Assembly: GCF_008801715.1 (NCBI RefSeq)
Contig: NZ_VZPG01000001.1
Coordinates: forward strand, 992,001-1,056,000
DNA length: 64,000 nt
Direction: 5' to 3'
Source: Pseudochrobactrum saccharolyticum
GTDB lineage: Bacteria > Pseudomonadota > Alphaproteobacteria > Rhizobiales > Rhizobiaceae
The notes beneath the pieces were generated by a model. That model saw nothing but the letters and a program-made list of their open reading frames with translations. It had not been told where the DNA came from and made no database searches. Position 1 is the stretch's first letter. Every line of letters starts with the position of its first letter. This document shows, one piece after another, positions 7,306 through 16,260 of this stretch. Position numbers and translations under genes: made by a program.

Positions 7306-8196
7306 TTACAGAGTAAACTGATCGCCCAGATACAATCTGCGCACATCGGGATTGGCGACGATCTCTTTCGGACGGCCATGGGTCAGCACCTGTCCGGCAT
7401 GGATAATATAAGCGCGGTCAATCAGGCCGAGCGTTTCACGCACATTGTGATCGGTAATCAGCACACCGATGCCGCGGCTGGTGAGGTGACGCACAAGTTG
7501 CTGAATATCCGCAACAGCAATCGGATCCACACCGGCAAAAGGCTCATCCAGCAGCATAAAATTCGGGCGGGATGCCAGCGCGCGGGCAATTTCGAGACGG
7601 CGGCGTTCACCACCCGACAGTGAAATCGCCTGCGCCTTGCGCAGATGCGTTATATGGAATTCTTCCAGCAGCGCATCGAGTTCAATGGCACGCTTTTTGC
7701 GGTCTTTTTCGACCACTTCCAGCACGGCCTTGATATTATCTTCAACCGACAGACCACGGAAAATCGAAGCTTCCTGCGGCAGATAGCCGATGCCGAGCCG
7801 TGAACGGCGATACATCGGCATAGATGTGACGTCAAAACCGTCAATCTCAATCGTACCGCTGTCGACCGGCACCAAACCGGTCACCATATAAAAGCAAGTG
7901 GTTTTACCGGCACCGTTCGGGCCCAGAATACCGACAGCCTCACCGGCACGCACACCAAAGGACACACCATTCACAACCTGACGGCCGCGATAGCTCTTGC
8001 TGATGCCTCTGGCAACCAGCGTTCCTTTAAGCCGTGACAATTCCTGAGGCGGACGCTGTCCTTCCGCACCGGCAGACTGCGCCTGCAAATTGCCCGCGGC
8101 ATCAGCCGCGGCATTATCGGGAGCATGATCGGTTTGGGCGTTTAAAGAGGACAATAGAAATCCAGACCAGTTATCAAAGCCGGTGCCTGCATTCAA
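7306..8196 (-). CDS. lptB: LPS export ABC transporter ATPase LptB
   Basis: The 296-residue ATPase powers the LptB2FG complex that extracts lipopolysaccharide from the inner membrane. Walker A is GPNGAGKTT (residues 92-100), the signature is LSGGERRR, Walker B is FMLLDEPFAGVD, and the H-loop is ITDHNVRETL, all typical of LptB. About 55 residues precede the first ABC strand and have no counterpart in E. coli LptB; no good internal start was found, so this tail is probably translated. The gene is the last of the lptC-lptA-lptB operon. The usual downstream neighbour rpoN is missing. Confidence 0.95.
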   Translation of the reverse strand: MNAGTGFDNWSGFLLSSLNAQTDHAPDNAAADAAGNLQAQSAGAEGQRPPQELSRLKGTLVARGISKSYRGRQVVNGVSFGVRAGEAVGILGPNGAGKTTCFYMVTGLVPVDSGTIEIDGFDVTSMPMYRRSRLGIGYLPQEASIFRGLSVEDNIKAVLEVVEKDRKKRAIELDALLEEFHITHLRKAQAISLSGGERRRLEIARALASRPNFMLLDEPFAGVDPIAVADIQQLVRHLTSRGIGVLITDHNVRETLGLIDRAYIIHAGQVLTHGRPKEIVANPDVRRLYLGDQFTL

Positions 8197-8258
8197 AGCA
8201 CAAGCAAAATTAAATTTATCAGCTCAGTTGCAGACCAGAACAGCTCTGATCTGCAATT

Positions 8259-8936
8259 TTATTCGGCTTTAGGAGACAGAATAATGGAGACGCGGCCGGA
8301 CTGTCCTTTACAGCTTTCCAGATAGGCTTTGCCTGTCTGGGTATTGGCTGTCAGCTTGCACCCGGTGGCAATATTATCACCATCAGACAGCACAACTTTC
8401 TGGCCGGTCAGTACCATTGTCTGCGCTTTGGCATCATAAGTGCCGGCATCGCCGGTTGCGACCTGTGTACCGGATTTCAGATAGACTTTTCCGTCCACTT
8501 CAATCTTCTCAATGCCGCCGGCATCCAGACCAGCGCCGCTCAGGCCACCGATACCGCCTTTGGCTTTATCAGCACCGGCTTTATCGCCGCCGTCTTTTGT
8601 CTTGCCGGTATGAACCTGCATACGACCGGCACGCAGCAGAATATCGCCCTGCTTGACCGAAACATTACCGGTAAGAATGATAATGCCCTCTTTGTCGCGC
8701 ACTTCCATTTTACCGGCATCAATCGACACAGGTTCTTTGCTGTCAGATAATTTCAATCCGTCAAGGGGAACACCCTGCTGTGCCTGAGCACCTGAAAGGC
8801 TCAAAGGCAAAATCAGCAAACCGGACATGAAGAGGGCGGCGATCTGCTTCACGCCTGTCAGGCGCAGCGCAGACTTGCCCGAAACTGTATTCTGTGAGCC
8901 TGTTTTCAGCTCGCTGCCTGCCTGTTGCCGCATCAT
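8259..8936 (-). CDS. lptA: Periplasmic LPS transport protein LptA
   Basis: The 225-residue periplasmic protein bridges inner and outer membranes in LPS transport. An N-terminal extension is followed by a signal peptide (IAALFMSGLLILPLSLSGAQAQ, cleavage likely after AQA). The OstA/LptA beta-jellyroll starts at EPVSIDAGKMEVRDKEG. A Gly/Lys/Asp-rich low-complexity insertion around residues 118-145 (KDGGDKAGADKAKGG onward) interrupts the fold. The ATG at 8936 is one of four clustered candidates (8931-8942) behind GAGGGA. The 62-nt gap to lptB and shared strand indicate one operon. Confidence 0.9.
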   Translation of the reverse strand: MMRQQAGSELKTGSQNTVSGKSALRLTGVKQIAALFMSGLLILPLSLSGAQAQQGVPLDGLKLSDSKEPVSIDAGKMEVRDKEGIIILTGNVSVKQGDILLRAGRMQVHTGKTKDGGDKAGADKAKGGIGGLSGAGLDAGGIEKIEVDGKVYLKSGTQVATGDAGTYDAKAQTMVLTGQKVVLSDGDNIATGCKLTANTQTGKAYLESCKGQSGRVSIILSPKAE

Positions 8937-9160
8937 ATTCATTCCCTCGAAAATCACCCTTGTTATAAATCGCAAGTTTGAGAATAAAACAACAAACTTC
9001 TGAATATATTCTTGCCGCCGGACCATAAGTCCGGCCGGAATATACGCAGTCTGCCAACACATCTATAACAGGCGTATTACTTATTGGTGTAAATCACTAT
9101 CACACTCTGTTCAACGGCGAAACAAAGACTGCTTTACGGGCAGCAGCACAGGTGCTGCAA

Positions 9161-9826
9161 TCAGCTGCCCTTTTTCGCTGCGGAGACGGTTTCCTTAACA
9201 GGCTCAATGGTCAGCTGAACCTGATCATCAAACACCATCACCTTGCCGTTTTCCTTAATGAGCATTTTATTCGCGCGGATATGTGCGTTTTTTGTGCGGA
9301 TATCGACCGGCTTATCGGTCGACATCTCGCCACTCGACACATTCACATTGGCAGAGCCCAGTTTGGCTTCCATGCCATCGGTTGTCTTCACCGTAAACGC
9401 ATTATCAAACTGCAAATGACCGTTATTGCTGTCATAGACGCCGGATGCCGCATCAATCTCGGCGCTGTCTTTATCACCCACAGGCAATTGCGCTTTGATT
9501 CCTTCCAGCGCGACCACGCCGTTCTGTTTGGCATCCTGCACAGCGCGCTCGGCAACCATCGAAAACGGACGCTTATCCTTGGTGTAGCCTTTAAGCTGCG
9601 GGCCGGTCATCACCAGCTTGCCGCTTTCAGACGGATCAAGCTCAACTTTCACCGGTGAAGGAGGCGTAGCCAGAAATGTGTACCATGAGAAAACCGCAGC
9701 AACGCCGAGAGCAACAACCGGCAAAGCGGTTTTCAGAACGCGCACGCGCATGCTGTGTCTCTTCGCAGCGTGAAACACAGCGGTACTTTTATGTGACGCT
9801 CCGAAAACCATCTTATGGTCTGACAC
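9161..9826 (-). CDS. lptC: LPS export protein LptC
   Basis: The 221-residue bitopic protein links LptB2FG to LptA. A cytoplasmic N-terminus is followed by one membrane segment at about residues 32-52 (LKTALPVVALGVAAVFSWYT), then a periplasmic LptC/YrbK domain (GKLVMTGPQLKGYTKDKRPF onward). The start is GTG at 9826 with AGGAG 9 nt upstream. It heads the lptCAB operon. In other rhizobia the RNase D-like gene usually sits just upstream; here that gene is at 61810, some 52 kb away. Confidence 0.9.
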   Translation of the reverse strand: MSDHKMVFGASHKSTAVFHAAKRHSMRVRVLKTALPVVALGVAAVFSWYTFLATPPSPVKVELDPSESGKLVMTGPQLKGYTKDKRPFSMVAERAVQDAKQNGVVALEGIKAQLPVGDKDSAEIDAASGVYDSNNGHLQFDNAFTVKTTDGMEAKLGSANVNVSSGEMSTDKPVDIRTKNAHIRANKMLIKENGKVMVFDDQVQLTIEPVKETVSAAKKGS

Positions 9827-10155
9827 AGTCCAAAACTCCTGAAACCGGCAATTTGCCAGCTGCCTACACGTAAGGTATTAATATTTATCGGTGAAATGCA
9901 CGACTATTCTGTATAGTGCGCTCAAATCGCTTTTTATTGTGGTATAAATGGGATGATACCGCGTCCAAAACAAGCTGCATTGCTGCAGTTGTGCGTTCCG
10001 GAGGTTTAACTCAGATCACTTTTCAATGATATGAGGTTAAAAAACCTGATAATACCATATTCAGGTCTTCCTCGGATATTATCCCCGCTTCCAAAATACA
10101 TTCTGTTTATGCGACATATAAAGACATCATATAAGCCCAAGAACGGACATATCTC
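9827..10155. other. Divergent promoter region of lptC and sppA
   Basis: This 329-nt region between divergent genes holds no credible gene. It contains small dyads (for example ACCTGA/TCAGGT near 10044-10066, and CTGCATTGCTGCAG near 9973) and AT-rich blocks. Promoters for both operons must lie here or just inside, but I could not place them confidently. Confidence 0.5.
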
Positions 10156-11133
10156 ATGACTTATACTGCCGATGCAGTGCTTGAACGTCGTCGAATTCGC
10201 CGTAAGCTGACTTTCTGGCGTGCTGTCACTTTGCTGCTTGTTGCGGCAATGATACTCTTCGCTGCGCTTTACATCAACGGCAGCAAGTCTTCCCGCAATG
10301 TGCCTCACATTGCAAAAATTTCCATCACCGGCACCATTTATAACAATGAAGAGCTTTTGAAACGTCTCAAAGATGTCGCAGAGAGCGATATGGTGAAAGG
10401 CGTCATTCTGGATATCAGCTCTCCCGGCGGCACCACGACCGGCGGCGAAGTGATTTATGATGCCGTGCGCAAAATCGCCGATAAGAAACCGGTCGTCTCA
10501 CAGGTCGGCACACTGGCAGCATCCGCAGGCTATATGATTGCCATCGCCTCAGATCATGTGATCGCCCATAAGACATCAATGATCGGCTCGATCGGCGTGC
10601 TGTTTCAATATCCCGATATCAGCGCGTTGCTGGATAAAGTCGGTGTGAAATTTGAAACCATCAAATCCAGCCCGCTGAAGGCCGAGCCGAATTTTTTCTC
10701 TCCGGCCAGCGAAGAAGCCAAGGCCATGATCGATAACACCGTCAAAGACACTTATGACTGGTTTGTCGGTCTGGTTAAAGAACGCCGCCCGATGATTACA
10801 GCCGACAAGCTCCCTGCTTTGACCAATGGTTCGGTCTATACCGGCCGTCAGGCATTGCAGCATAAGCTGATTGACGCGATCGGCGATGAGGAAACCTCTG
10901 TTGCATGGCTTGAGACCAAAGGCATCGACAAAGAGCTGCCGGTTATCGAGTGGAAAGCTGAAAGCTCATCCTATAATGACCTGCTTTCCTCTGCTGCGAT
11001 GAAATTATTGTTGCGGAACATGGGCTTGTCCGATCAGACCGGTGCACTATTTGATGAACAGATCGGTCAGCGTATCTTCCTTGACGGCATGCTTTCAGTT
11101 TGGCACGGTAGCAACGGAGAAAAACCGCAATAA
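10156..11133 (+). CDS. sppA: Signal peptide peptidase SppA (S49 family)
   Basis: The 325-residue inner-membrane serine protease degrades leftover signal peptides. One membrane segment spans about residues 22-41. The catalytic Ser is S123 in GTLAASAGYM, and the likely general-base Lys is K175 in SSPLKAEP, the Ser/Lys dyad of short-form SppA. VYTGRQALQHKLIDAIGDEE near residue 230 is also family-typical. It is followed by ihfB and a LapA-domain gene, a conserved alphaproteobacterial order, although rpsA, the usual upstream neighbour, is absent. Confidence 0.93.
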   Translation: MTYTADAVLERRRIRRKLTFWRAVTLLLVAAMILFAALYINGSKSSRNVPHIAKISITGTIYNNEELLKRLKDVAESDMVKGVILDISSPGGTTTGGEVIYDAVRKIADKKPVVSQVGTLAASAGYMIAIASDHVIAHKTSMIGSIGVLFQYPDISALLDKVGVKFETIKSSPLKAEPNFFSPASEEAKAMIDNTVKDTYDWFVGLVKERRPMITADKLPALTNGSVYTGRQALQHKLIDAIGDEETSVAWLETKGIDKELPVIEWKAESSSYNDLLSSAAMKLLLRNMGLSDQTGALFDEQIGQRIFLDGMLSVWHGSNGEKPQ

Positions 11134-11285
11134 TACCCGTAAAATGCGTTTAACATTAAAGATAATGCGTATTTTCAGATAGTTATGCTATGAAATATTA
11201 ATAGCATAGGCATATTATTCATACTAAGCTGTCTCTGTTCCGACGGGGACAGCCCGCATACAGGTTCTGAGAGTATTCTTTTAGG

Positions 11286-11375
11286 GCGCATTCCCCGATC
11301 CTTATTAAAGGTGCGGGTCAGATGCGCAGTATATCAAAACCGGAAGCGCAGCGGTCCGTTTCAGACGGCCGGATT
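11286..11375 (+). promoter_or_regulatory. Structured leader upstream of ihfB
   Basis: An extended imperfect hairpin spans 11286-11327: outer stem GCGCAT/ATGCGC, inner stems CCCG/CGGG and CCTT/AAGG, apical loop ATTA. A second hairpin follows around 11353-11375 (GG-CCGT paired with ACGG-CC). Both precede the GTG start at 11407. I do not recognise a known RNA family; this may be a post-transcriptional control region or an mRNA-stabilising leader. Confidence 0.4.
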
Positions 11376-11406
11376 AAGCGCTAATATTGCAGAGAGGTCG
11401 AACGCA

Positions 11407-11694
11407 GTGATTAAATCTGAACTCGTGCAGATCATCGCCAGCCGCAATCCGCATCTTTTCCAGCGCGACGTGGAAAATATTGTCGGTGCAGTTTTCGATG
11501 AAATTACTGAAGCTCTGGCGGAAGGAAACCGCGTAGAGCTCCGTGGCTTCGGCGCCTTTTCCGTGAAAAACCGCCCTGCCCGCAACGGACGCAACCCGCG
11601 CACGGGCGAATCGGTCGATGTTGAGGAAAAATGGGTTCCGTTCTTCAAAACCGGCAAAGAACTGCGTGATCGCCTCAATAACGGCCACGATTAA
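11407..11694 (+). CDS. ihfB: Integration host factor subunit beta
   Basis: The 95-residue DNA-bending protein pairs with IHF-alpha and acts in recombination, replication and promoter architecture. The sequence starts [16 protein letters not shown] with GTG at 11407 and GAGAGG 9 nt upstream. The DNA-intercalating beta-arm [15 protein letters not shown] with its Pro is intact, and [13 protein letters not shown] closes the fold. An earlier in-frame ATG at 11311 would add 32 unrelated residues within the structured leader. The length matches rhizobial IHF-beta. Confidence 0.95.
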   Translation: MIKSELVQIIASRNPHLFQRDVENIVGAVFDEITEALAEGNRVELRGFGAFSVKNRPARNGRNPRTGESVDVEEKWVPFFKTGKELRDRLNNGHD

Positions 11695-11843
11695 TCAATA
11701 ATAGCTGCAGCGCATATACAAGCGTCTTTATGCGCAACATGCGAGCGGTGATATAAAATCAGGCACTTCTGCTATCGGGCATATTTATGCCTGATAGCAC
11801 TTATATTTTATGCAGTGCAGCCCGAGAATTACGGATATTAAAC

Positions 11844-12170
11844 ATGACCAACCGTTTTCTGACACTTGTCATTGCCTTGCCGCTCGCAGTGATTTTAATT
11901 GTACTGTCGGTCGCCAATCGCAGTGCAGTCAGTGTAACGCTTGATCCGTTCAACCCCGGCAATCCTGCTCTGACCTATACAGCACCATTGTTTCTCTGGG
12001 TGCTGGGGGCTTTTCTTGTTGGTATTGTTACCGGCGGTCTGTTGATCTGGTTCACACAGGGACGGCACCGCAAACTGGCACGCAAGCGTAAAGCAGAAGC
12101 CGATGCACTCCTGACCCGTGCCAAACAGGCGGAAGCCAAGAACCTGCCATCCGCATCTTCCCTGTCCTGA
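11844..12170 (+). CDS. LapA/DUF1049 domain membrane protein
   Basis: The 108-residue protein has two membrane segments at about residues 5-25 (FLTLVIALPLAVILIVLSVAN) and 47-70, followed by a basic, Ala/Lys-rich cytoplasmic tail (RHRKLARKRKAEADALL). The pattern is that of LapA (lipopolysaccharide assembly protein A, DUF1049), which helps control LPS synthesis in E. coli. The ATG at 11844 gives the normal length. It follows sppA-ihfB in the usual order. Confidence 0.8.
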   Translation: MTNRFLTLVIALPLAVILIVLSVANRSAVSVTLDPFNPGNPALTYTAPLFLWVLGAFLVGIVTGGLLIWFTQGRHRKLARKRKAEADALLTRAKQAEAKNLPSASSLS

Positions 12171-12280
12171 TCTCGGCGCTGTATCCATACAGACCACATA
12201 TATTATCAGGCTTTTTCATCAACTTCATACAGATCGGCGCTTGTCTCCCACCCTCAGGCATGGGAACAATCTGTTGTTGT

Positions 12281-12492
12281 GAGAGCGCGTTTTGTGCGCC
12301 CGATCGGGCACACGGCGCTCTAAAGCATGTCTCGGAAAAACGGGCACCGGTTTTCCGATAACGACATGCGTGAAAACAAGGAGATCGAGCGAGCGCAGTG
12401 GGTATAATTAAATGCGCTACGCTCTAGATTCTTTATTTGGTCGCATTATCACGGGCGTCAAGTTGATCCAACTTGACTGTGAAATGCTCTAA
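12281..12492. repeat. Mosaic of three palindromic elements between lapA-like and OCD genes
   Basis: The 385-nt gap (12171-12555) holds no gene but three joined palindromic modules. 12281-12322 is a diverged copy of the GAGCGC palindrome seen at 212-249. 12323-12395 is a RIME-type module beginning AGCATGTCTCGGAAAAACGG. 12413-12492 is a module with the dyad TCAAGTTGATCCAACTTGA and an end reading GAAATGCTCTAA, which recurs in inverted orientation at 23483-23585. The site coincides with a break in the usual gene order. Confidence 0.8.
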
Positions 12493-12555
12493 TGAAAATA
12501 AATGCCCGTGCATTGCAGGAGACAATGGGCGGCATCATAAAAGGCCTGACAAATA

Positions 12556-13530
12556 ATGCTTCATATTTCCGCTGCTGCCGTTGATGATCTGATGACCTGG
12601 CCGGAACTGGTCGATGCGCTGGACAGCGCCTTCCGTAACGGTATGATCCAGCCTGTGCGTCATCACCATCCGGTTGAACGCCCTGAGGGCAGCCCGTCCA
12701 TGTTGTTGCTGATGCCTGCATGGTCAGATTTCCATAAACTTGAGCATCAGTCGCAAGGCTATATGGGCGTTAAAATCGTCACCGTGTCACCGGATAACGG
12801 TCTGATCGACAAACCTGCGGTTATGGGTGTGTACCTGCTGCTTGACGGCATTACCGGCGAACCAAAAGCACTGATTGACGGCCAGAGCCTGACCCGCTGG
12901 CGCACGGCCGCAGCCTCCGCTCTTGCCGCCCGCTATCTGGCACGGGAAGATGCATCGCGTCTTGTCATTATGGGTGCCGGAGCGGTTTCTTCCAATCTCG
13001 TCCGAGCCCATAGTTCTGTGCGTCCGATTACCGATATTGCGCTTTGCGTGCGCAATCCGAAACGGGCAGAAGCAACACTCAAAGAACTGCGTGATGAAGG
13101 CTATAATGCCTATATTGCTGAAGATCATATCGCAGCCATTCAGCAGGCGGATATTGTTGCCGCCGGCACTCTGGCAACCGAACCATTGATTCACGGGAAA
13201 CATTTGCGTCCCGGCACCCATGTGGATCTGGTCGGCGCTTTCACACCGGACATGCGTGAAAGCGATGACGAAGCCGTGCTGCGCTCCCGTGTTTTTGTCG
13301 ACACCAAAGACGGTGCCCTGAAAGAAGGTGGCGACATTACACAGCCTTTGCGTGACGGCATTATCAAGCCGGATCATGTGCTCGGCGATCTGTTTGATCT
13401 GGCACGCGGAACAGTCAAAGGCCGCGTAAGCGATCAGGATATTACACTGTTCAAATCCGTTGGTGCAGCCATGGAAGACCTTGCCGCCGGTATTATGGTC
13501 TATGAAAAGAGCCTGAAACAACAAGGCTGA
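12556..13530 (+). CDS. Ornithine cyclodeaminase / mu-crystallin family protein
   Basis: The 324-residue NAD(P)-dependent protein belongs to the OCD/mu-crystallin family. A Rossmann region begins RLVIMGAGAVSSNLVRAHSS near residue 136. The substrate-binding stretch MGVKIVTVSPDN with Lys, and GQSLTRWRTAAASALAA, are well conserved, as is the C-terminal LFKSVGAAMEDLAAG. Members act as ornithine cyclodeaminases, alanine dehydrogenases or delta-1-pyrroline-2-carboxylate reductases; the sequence alone does not decide. It stands alone, with palindromic repeats upstream. An Ldh-type imine reductase at 53549 may share a substrate class. Confidence 0.85.
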   Translation: MLHISAAAVDDLMTWPELVDALDSAFRNGMIQPVRHHHPVERPEGSPSMLLLMPAWSDFHKLEHQSQGYMGVKIVTVSPDNGLIDKPAVMGVYLLLDGITGEPKALIDGQSLTRWRTAAASALAARYLAREDASRLVIMGAGAVSSNLVRAHSSVRPITDIALCVRNPKRAEATLKELRDEGYNAYIAEDHIAAIQQADIVAAGTLATEPLIHGKHLRPGTHVDLVGAFTPDMRESDDEAVLRSRVFVDTKDGALKEGGDITQPLRDGIIKPDHVLGDLFDLARGTVKGRVSDQDITLFKSVGAAMEDLAAGIMVYEKSLKQQG

Positions 13531-13713
13531 TCCTGTCGATCTCTTGCCCTGAAGAACCTCAAATATGGCGGCTTTTCAGGGCAAAGATGCATTTATAAGA
13601 TATTTGCGCTTAAATTCAGCTTTCCCAAAAGGCTGCCATGCTCTACGAAACAGAAAATATTGCACCATCTGATGGTATAGTATTTTGAGTTTAACAGTTT
13701 CGGAGCAAACAGG

Positions 13714-14889
13714 GTGAAACCGCCAAAAGGAAAAGCCGCCAAATCTCATAATGGTTCATCAGCGCGATTTGCGGGCAAACCGGCCGCACAGTCACGCGAT
13801 AACCGTAAAGCGGTATCGGCTGCACCTTCGCAGGGTTTTAAAAAACCGCGCCCGAAATTTGCTAAAACCGAACAGAATGCTGCGGCTTTTGAAAATGCAG
13901 CACCGGCTGCACCGAAAAAAGTAACGGCTGAACCGGCTGTCGCCCAGCGCTCATTGCTGAAACTGACAGGCGACCGACCTCAGCAAAATCTGCCGGTTAT
14001 TCTCGAGACCAGCCCGAGCGAAGATTATGCGCTGCTTGACAGCGGCAACAGTCTCAAGCTTGAACAATATGGCCCTTACCGCATCATCCGCCCTGAGGCG
14101 CAGGCAATCTGGCAGCCTGCATGGCCGCAAAGCGAATGGGATAAGGCAGACGCGATCTTCACCGGCAATACCGATGAAGAAGGCATGGGACGCTGGCATT
14201 TTCCGAAACAGCAATTGGGTGAAACCTGGCCGATGGCGCTGCAGGATGTGCGCTTTTTCGGCCGCTTCACCTCGTTCCGCCATGTCGGTGTTTTTCCGGA
14301 GCAGGCCGCGCACTGGGCTTTCATGGCGCAGCAGGTGCGCGATGCCCGTAAAAAACAGATCAACCGCTCCGTGCGTGTCCTCAACCTGTTCGGCTATACC
14401 GGCGTTGCCTCGCTGATTGCCGCCCATGCCGGTGCTGAAGTGACCCATGTGGACGCTTCCAAAAAAGCGATCAACTGGGCGCGTGAAAATCAGGCGCTGG
14501 CCGGTCTGGAAGACAAGCCGATCCGCTGGATCTGCGAAGACGCAACCAAATTTGTGGCGCGCGAAGAGCGCCGTGGCAATACTTACGACATTATCCTGCT
14601 CGACCCGCCCGCCTATGGCCGCGGTCCGAATGGCGAAGTCTGGCAGCTTTTCGACAATCTGCCGCAGATGGTCGATATGTGCCGCGCTATTCTCTCGCCG
14701 GATGCCCTCAGTGTTGTACTGACCGCCTATTCGATCCGTGCCTCGTTCTTTGCCATTCACGAGCTGATGCGCGACCGCTTTACCGGTCGCGGCGGCGTGA
14801 TTGAATCAGGCGAGCTGATCCTGCGTGAACGCTCTGCCGAACGCGCACTTTCCACTTCCATGTTCTCCCGCTGGATTGCCAATTCATGA
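13714..14889 (+). CDS. Class I SAM-dependent (r)RNA methyltransferase, RlmI-like
   Basis: The 391-residue protein has about 85 N-terminal residues that are Lys/Ala/Pro-rich and probably disordered. A COG1092-type catalytic part follows, with SAM motif I VLNLFGYTGVASLIAAHAGA, motif II VTHVDASKKAINWARENQ and the catalytic motif LLDPPAYGRG. Family members methylate cytosine C5 in 23S rRNA; the target here is not known. The start is GTG at 13714 with CGGAG 8 nt upstream. Its stop overlaps the next gene by 4 nt (ATGA), indicating translational coupling. Confidence 0.85.
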   Translation: MKPPKGKAAKSHNGSSARFAGKPAAQSRDNRKAVSAAPSQGFKKPRPKFAKTEQNAAAFENAAPAAPKKVTAEPAVAQRSLLKLTGDRPQQNLPVILETSPSEDYALLDSGNSLKLEQYGPYRIIRPEAQAIWQPAWPQSEWDKADAIFTGNTDEEGMGRWHFPKQQLGETWPMALQDVRFFGRFTSFRHVGVFPEQAAHWAFMAQQVRDARKKQINRSVRVLNLFGYTGVASLIAAHAGAEVTHVDASKKAINWARENQALAGLEDKPIRWICEDATKFVAREERRGNTYDIILLDPPAYGRGPNGEVWQLFDNLPQMVDMCRAILSPDALSVVLTAYSIRASFFAIHELMRDRFTGRGGVIESGELILRERSAERALSTSMFSRWIANS

Positions 14890-15749
14890 CCCAGAATAAT
14901 GATTTTTCCCGCAAAGATACTCCGCGCACCGGTAGCGTTAAAGAAGTTACCAGCCTGACCAATCCGATCGTCAAAGACCTGCGTGCTTTGTCGATGAAGA
15001 AATTCCGTGACCAGCAGGGCGTGTTTCTGGCGGAAGGTCTGAAACTGGTGATCGATGCCATTGATCAGGGCTGGCGCATCCGCACTTTGGTGTTTTCCAA
15101 AGCCGGTAAAGGCAACCCGCTGGTAGAAAAAGTGGCAGCCCGCACCAAAGCCGGTGGCGGTCTGGTGCTTGAGGCTTCAGAAAAAGTGATTGCGGCGATC
15201 ACCCGTAAAGACAATCCGCAAATGGTTGCCGGTGTTTTTGACCAGCGTTTTGAAACACTGGATCATCTGCGCCCGCAGGGCAATGACACCTATATCGCTC
15301 TTGATCGTGTGCGCGATCCCGGCAATCTCGGCACTATCATCCGTACCGCTGATGCGGTCGGTGCCAAAGGTATTATTCTGATCGGTGACTGTACTGACCC
15401 TTATTCGATGGAGACTGTGCGCGCGACCATGGGGTCGGTTTTTGCCGTGCCGCTCTATCGCGCCAAGCATGACGAATTCGTCAACTGGCGCAAATCCTAT
15501 AAGGGCGTGCTGGTAGGAACGCATCTCAAAGGCGCGGTTGATTACCGGACCATTCCTTACAACAAACAGCCGGTTGTACTGATGATGGGCAATGAACAGC
15601 AGGGTTTGCCTGATGATCTTGCTCAAATTTGCACACATTTGGCACGTATTCCTCAGGCTGGCCGTGCGGATTCGCTTAATCTTGCCATTGCCACAGGCGT
15701 CATGCTCTATGAAATCCGCCGTGATGCTCTGGTTCTGGATGATCGCTAA
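14886..15749 (+). CDS. TrmH-family (SpoU) RNA 2'-O-methyltransferase
   Basis: The 287-residue protein has an N-terminal substrate-binding subdomain (VFLAEGLKLVIDAIDQG) and a SPOUT knot domain. The three SpoU motifs are present: DPGNLGTIIRTADAVGAKGI with the catalytic Arg, VVLMMGNEQQGLP, and RADSLNLAIATGVMLYE. Members methylate ribose 2'-OH in rRNA or tRNA. The gene starts inside the end of the upstream methyltransferase gene, so both are cotranscribed and may act on the same RNA; that last point is inference. Confidence 0.9.
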   Translation: MTQNNDFSRKDTPRTGSVKEVTSLTNPIVKDLRALSMKKFRDQQGVFLAEGLKLVIDAIDQGWRIRTLVFSKAGKGNPLVEKVAARTKAGGGLVLEASEKVIAAITRKDNPQMVAGVFDQRFETLDHLRPQGNDTYIALDRVRDPGNLGTIIRTADAVGAKGIILIGDCTDPYSMETVRATMGSVFAVPLYRAKHDEFVNWRKSYKGVLVGTHLKGAVDYRTIPYNKQPVVLMMGNEQQGLPDDLAQICTHLARIPQAGRADSLNLAIATGVMLYEIRRDALVLDDR

Positions 15750-15777
15750 ACTAAGACACGCAGGAGTTTAAGCCCCT

Positions 15778-16260
15778 ATGTCCCAACGTGCCACTCTCTG
15801 GTCTGTTCTGATTATCGTTTTCGCTGTCACCTCAGACCAGTATATCAAATTTCTGGTTGAGAGCGGCATGGACTATAATCAGCAGATTGATCTGCTGCCG
15901 TTTCTGGCGCTTTACCGCACCCATAATGAGGGCATCGCTTTTTCCATGCTGTCCTGGCTGCATGACGGCGGCCTGATAGCCATGACTGTTGCTGTCATCG
16001 GTTTCGTCTCCTATCTGTGGTGGACAACCGCACCGGAACGGGTGATCAGCCGCATCGGCTTTGCACTGATTATTGGTGGTGCATTAGGCAATCTCATCGA
16101 CCGCAGCCTGCTCGGCTATGTGGTTGATTACATCCTGTTCCATCTGCCAAGCTGGTCTTTTGCTGTCTTCAATATGGCTGATGTTTACATTTCTACCGGT
16201 GCCGGACTGATTATCCTCGACGAACTGGTGCAATGGAGAAAGTCCCGCTCTGCGGGCTGA
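15778..16260 (+). CDS. lspA: Lipoprotein signal peptidase (signal peptidase II)
   Basis: The 160-residue four-helix membrane aspartyl protease cleaves prolipoprotein signal peptides. Both catalytic Asp motifs are present: [10 protein letters not shown] and [12 protein letters not shown]. The N-terminal [10 protein letters not shown] is also typical. It follows the two RNA methyltransferase genes after 28 nt, with AGGAG upstream. The last codons and the stop lie in the first unit of a 28-bp tandem repeat, so the C-terminal WRKSRSAG may be repeat-derived. Confidence 0.95.
   Translation: MSQRATLWSVLIIVFAVTSDQYIKFLVESGMDYNQQIDLLPFLALYRTHNEGIAFSMLSWLHDGGLIAMTVAVIGFVSYLWWTTAPERVISRIGFALIIGGALGNLIDRSLLGYVVDYILFHLPSWSFAVFNMADVYISTGAGLIILDELVQWRKSRSAG

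Noticed and set aside
13544-13584. TTGCCCTGAA/TTCAGGGCAA inverted repeat after the OCD-family gene as a terminator
   Set aside because: The 21-nt loop is long and no T run follows, so it is only a possible hairpin and was not annotated.
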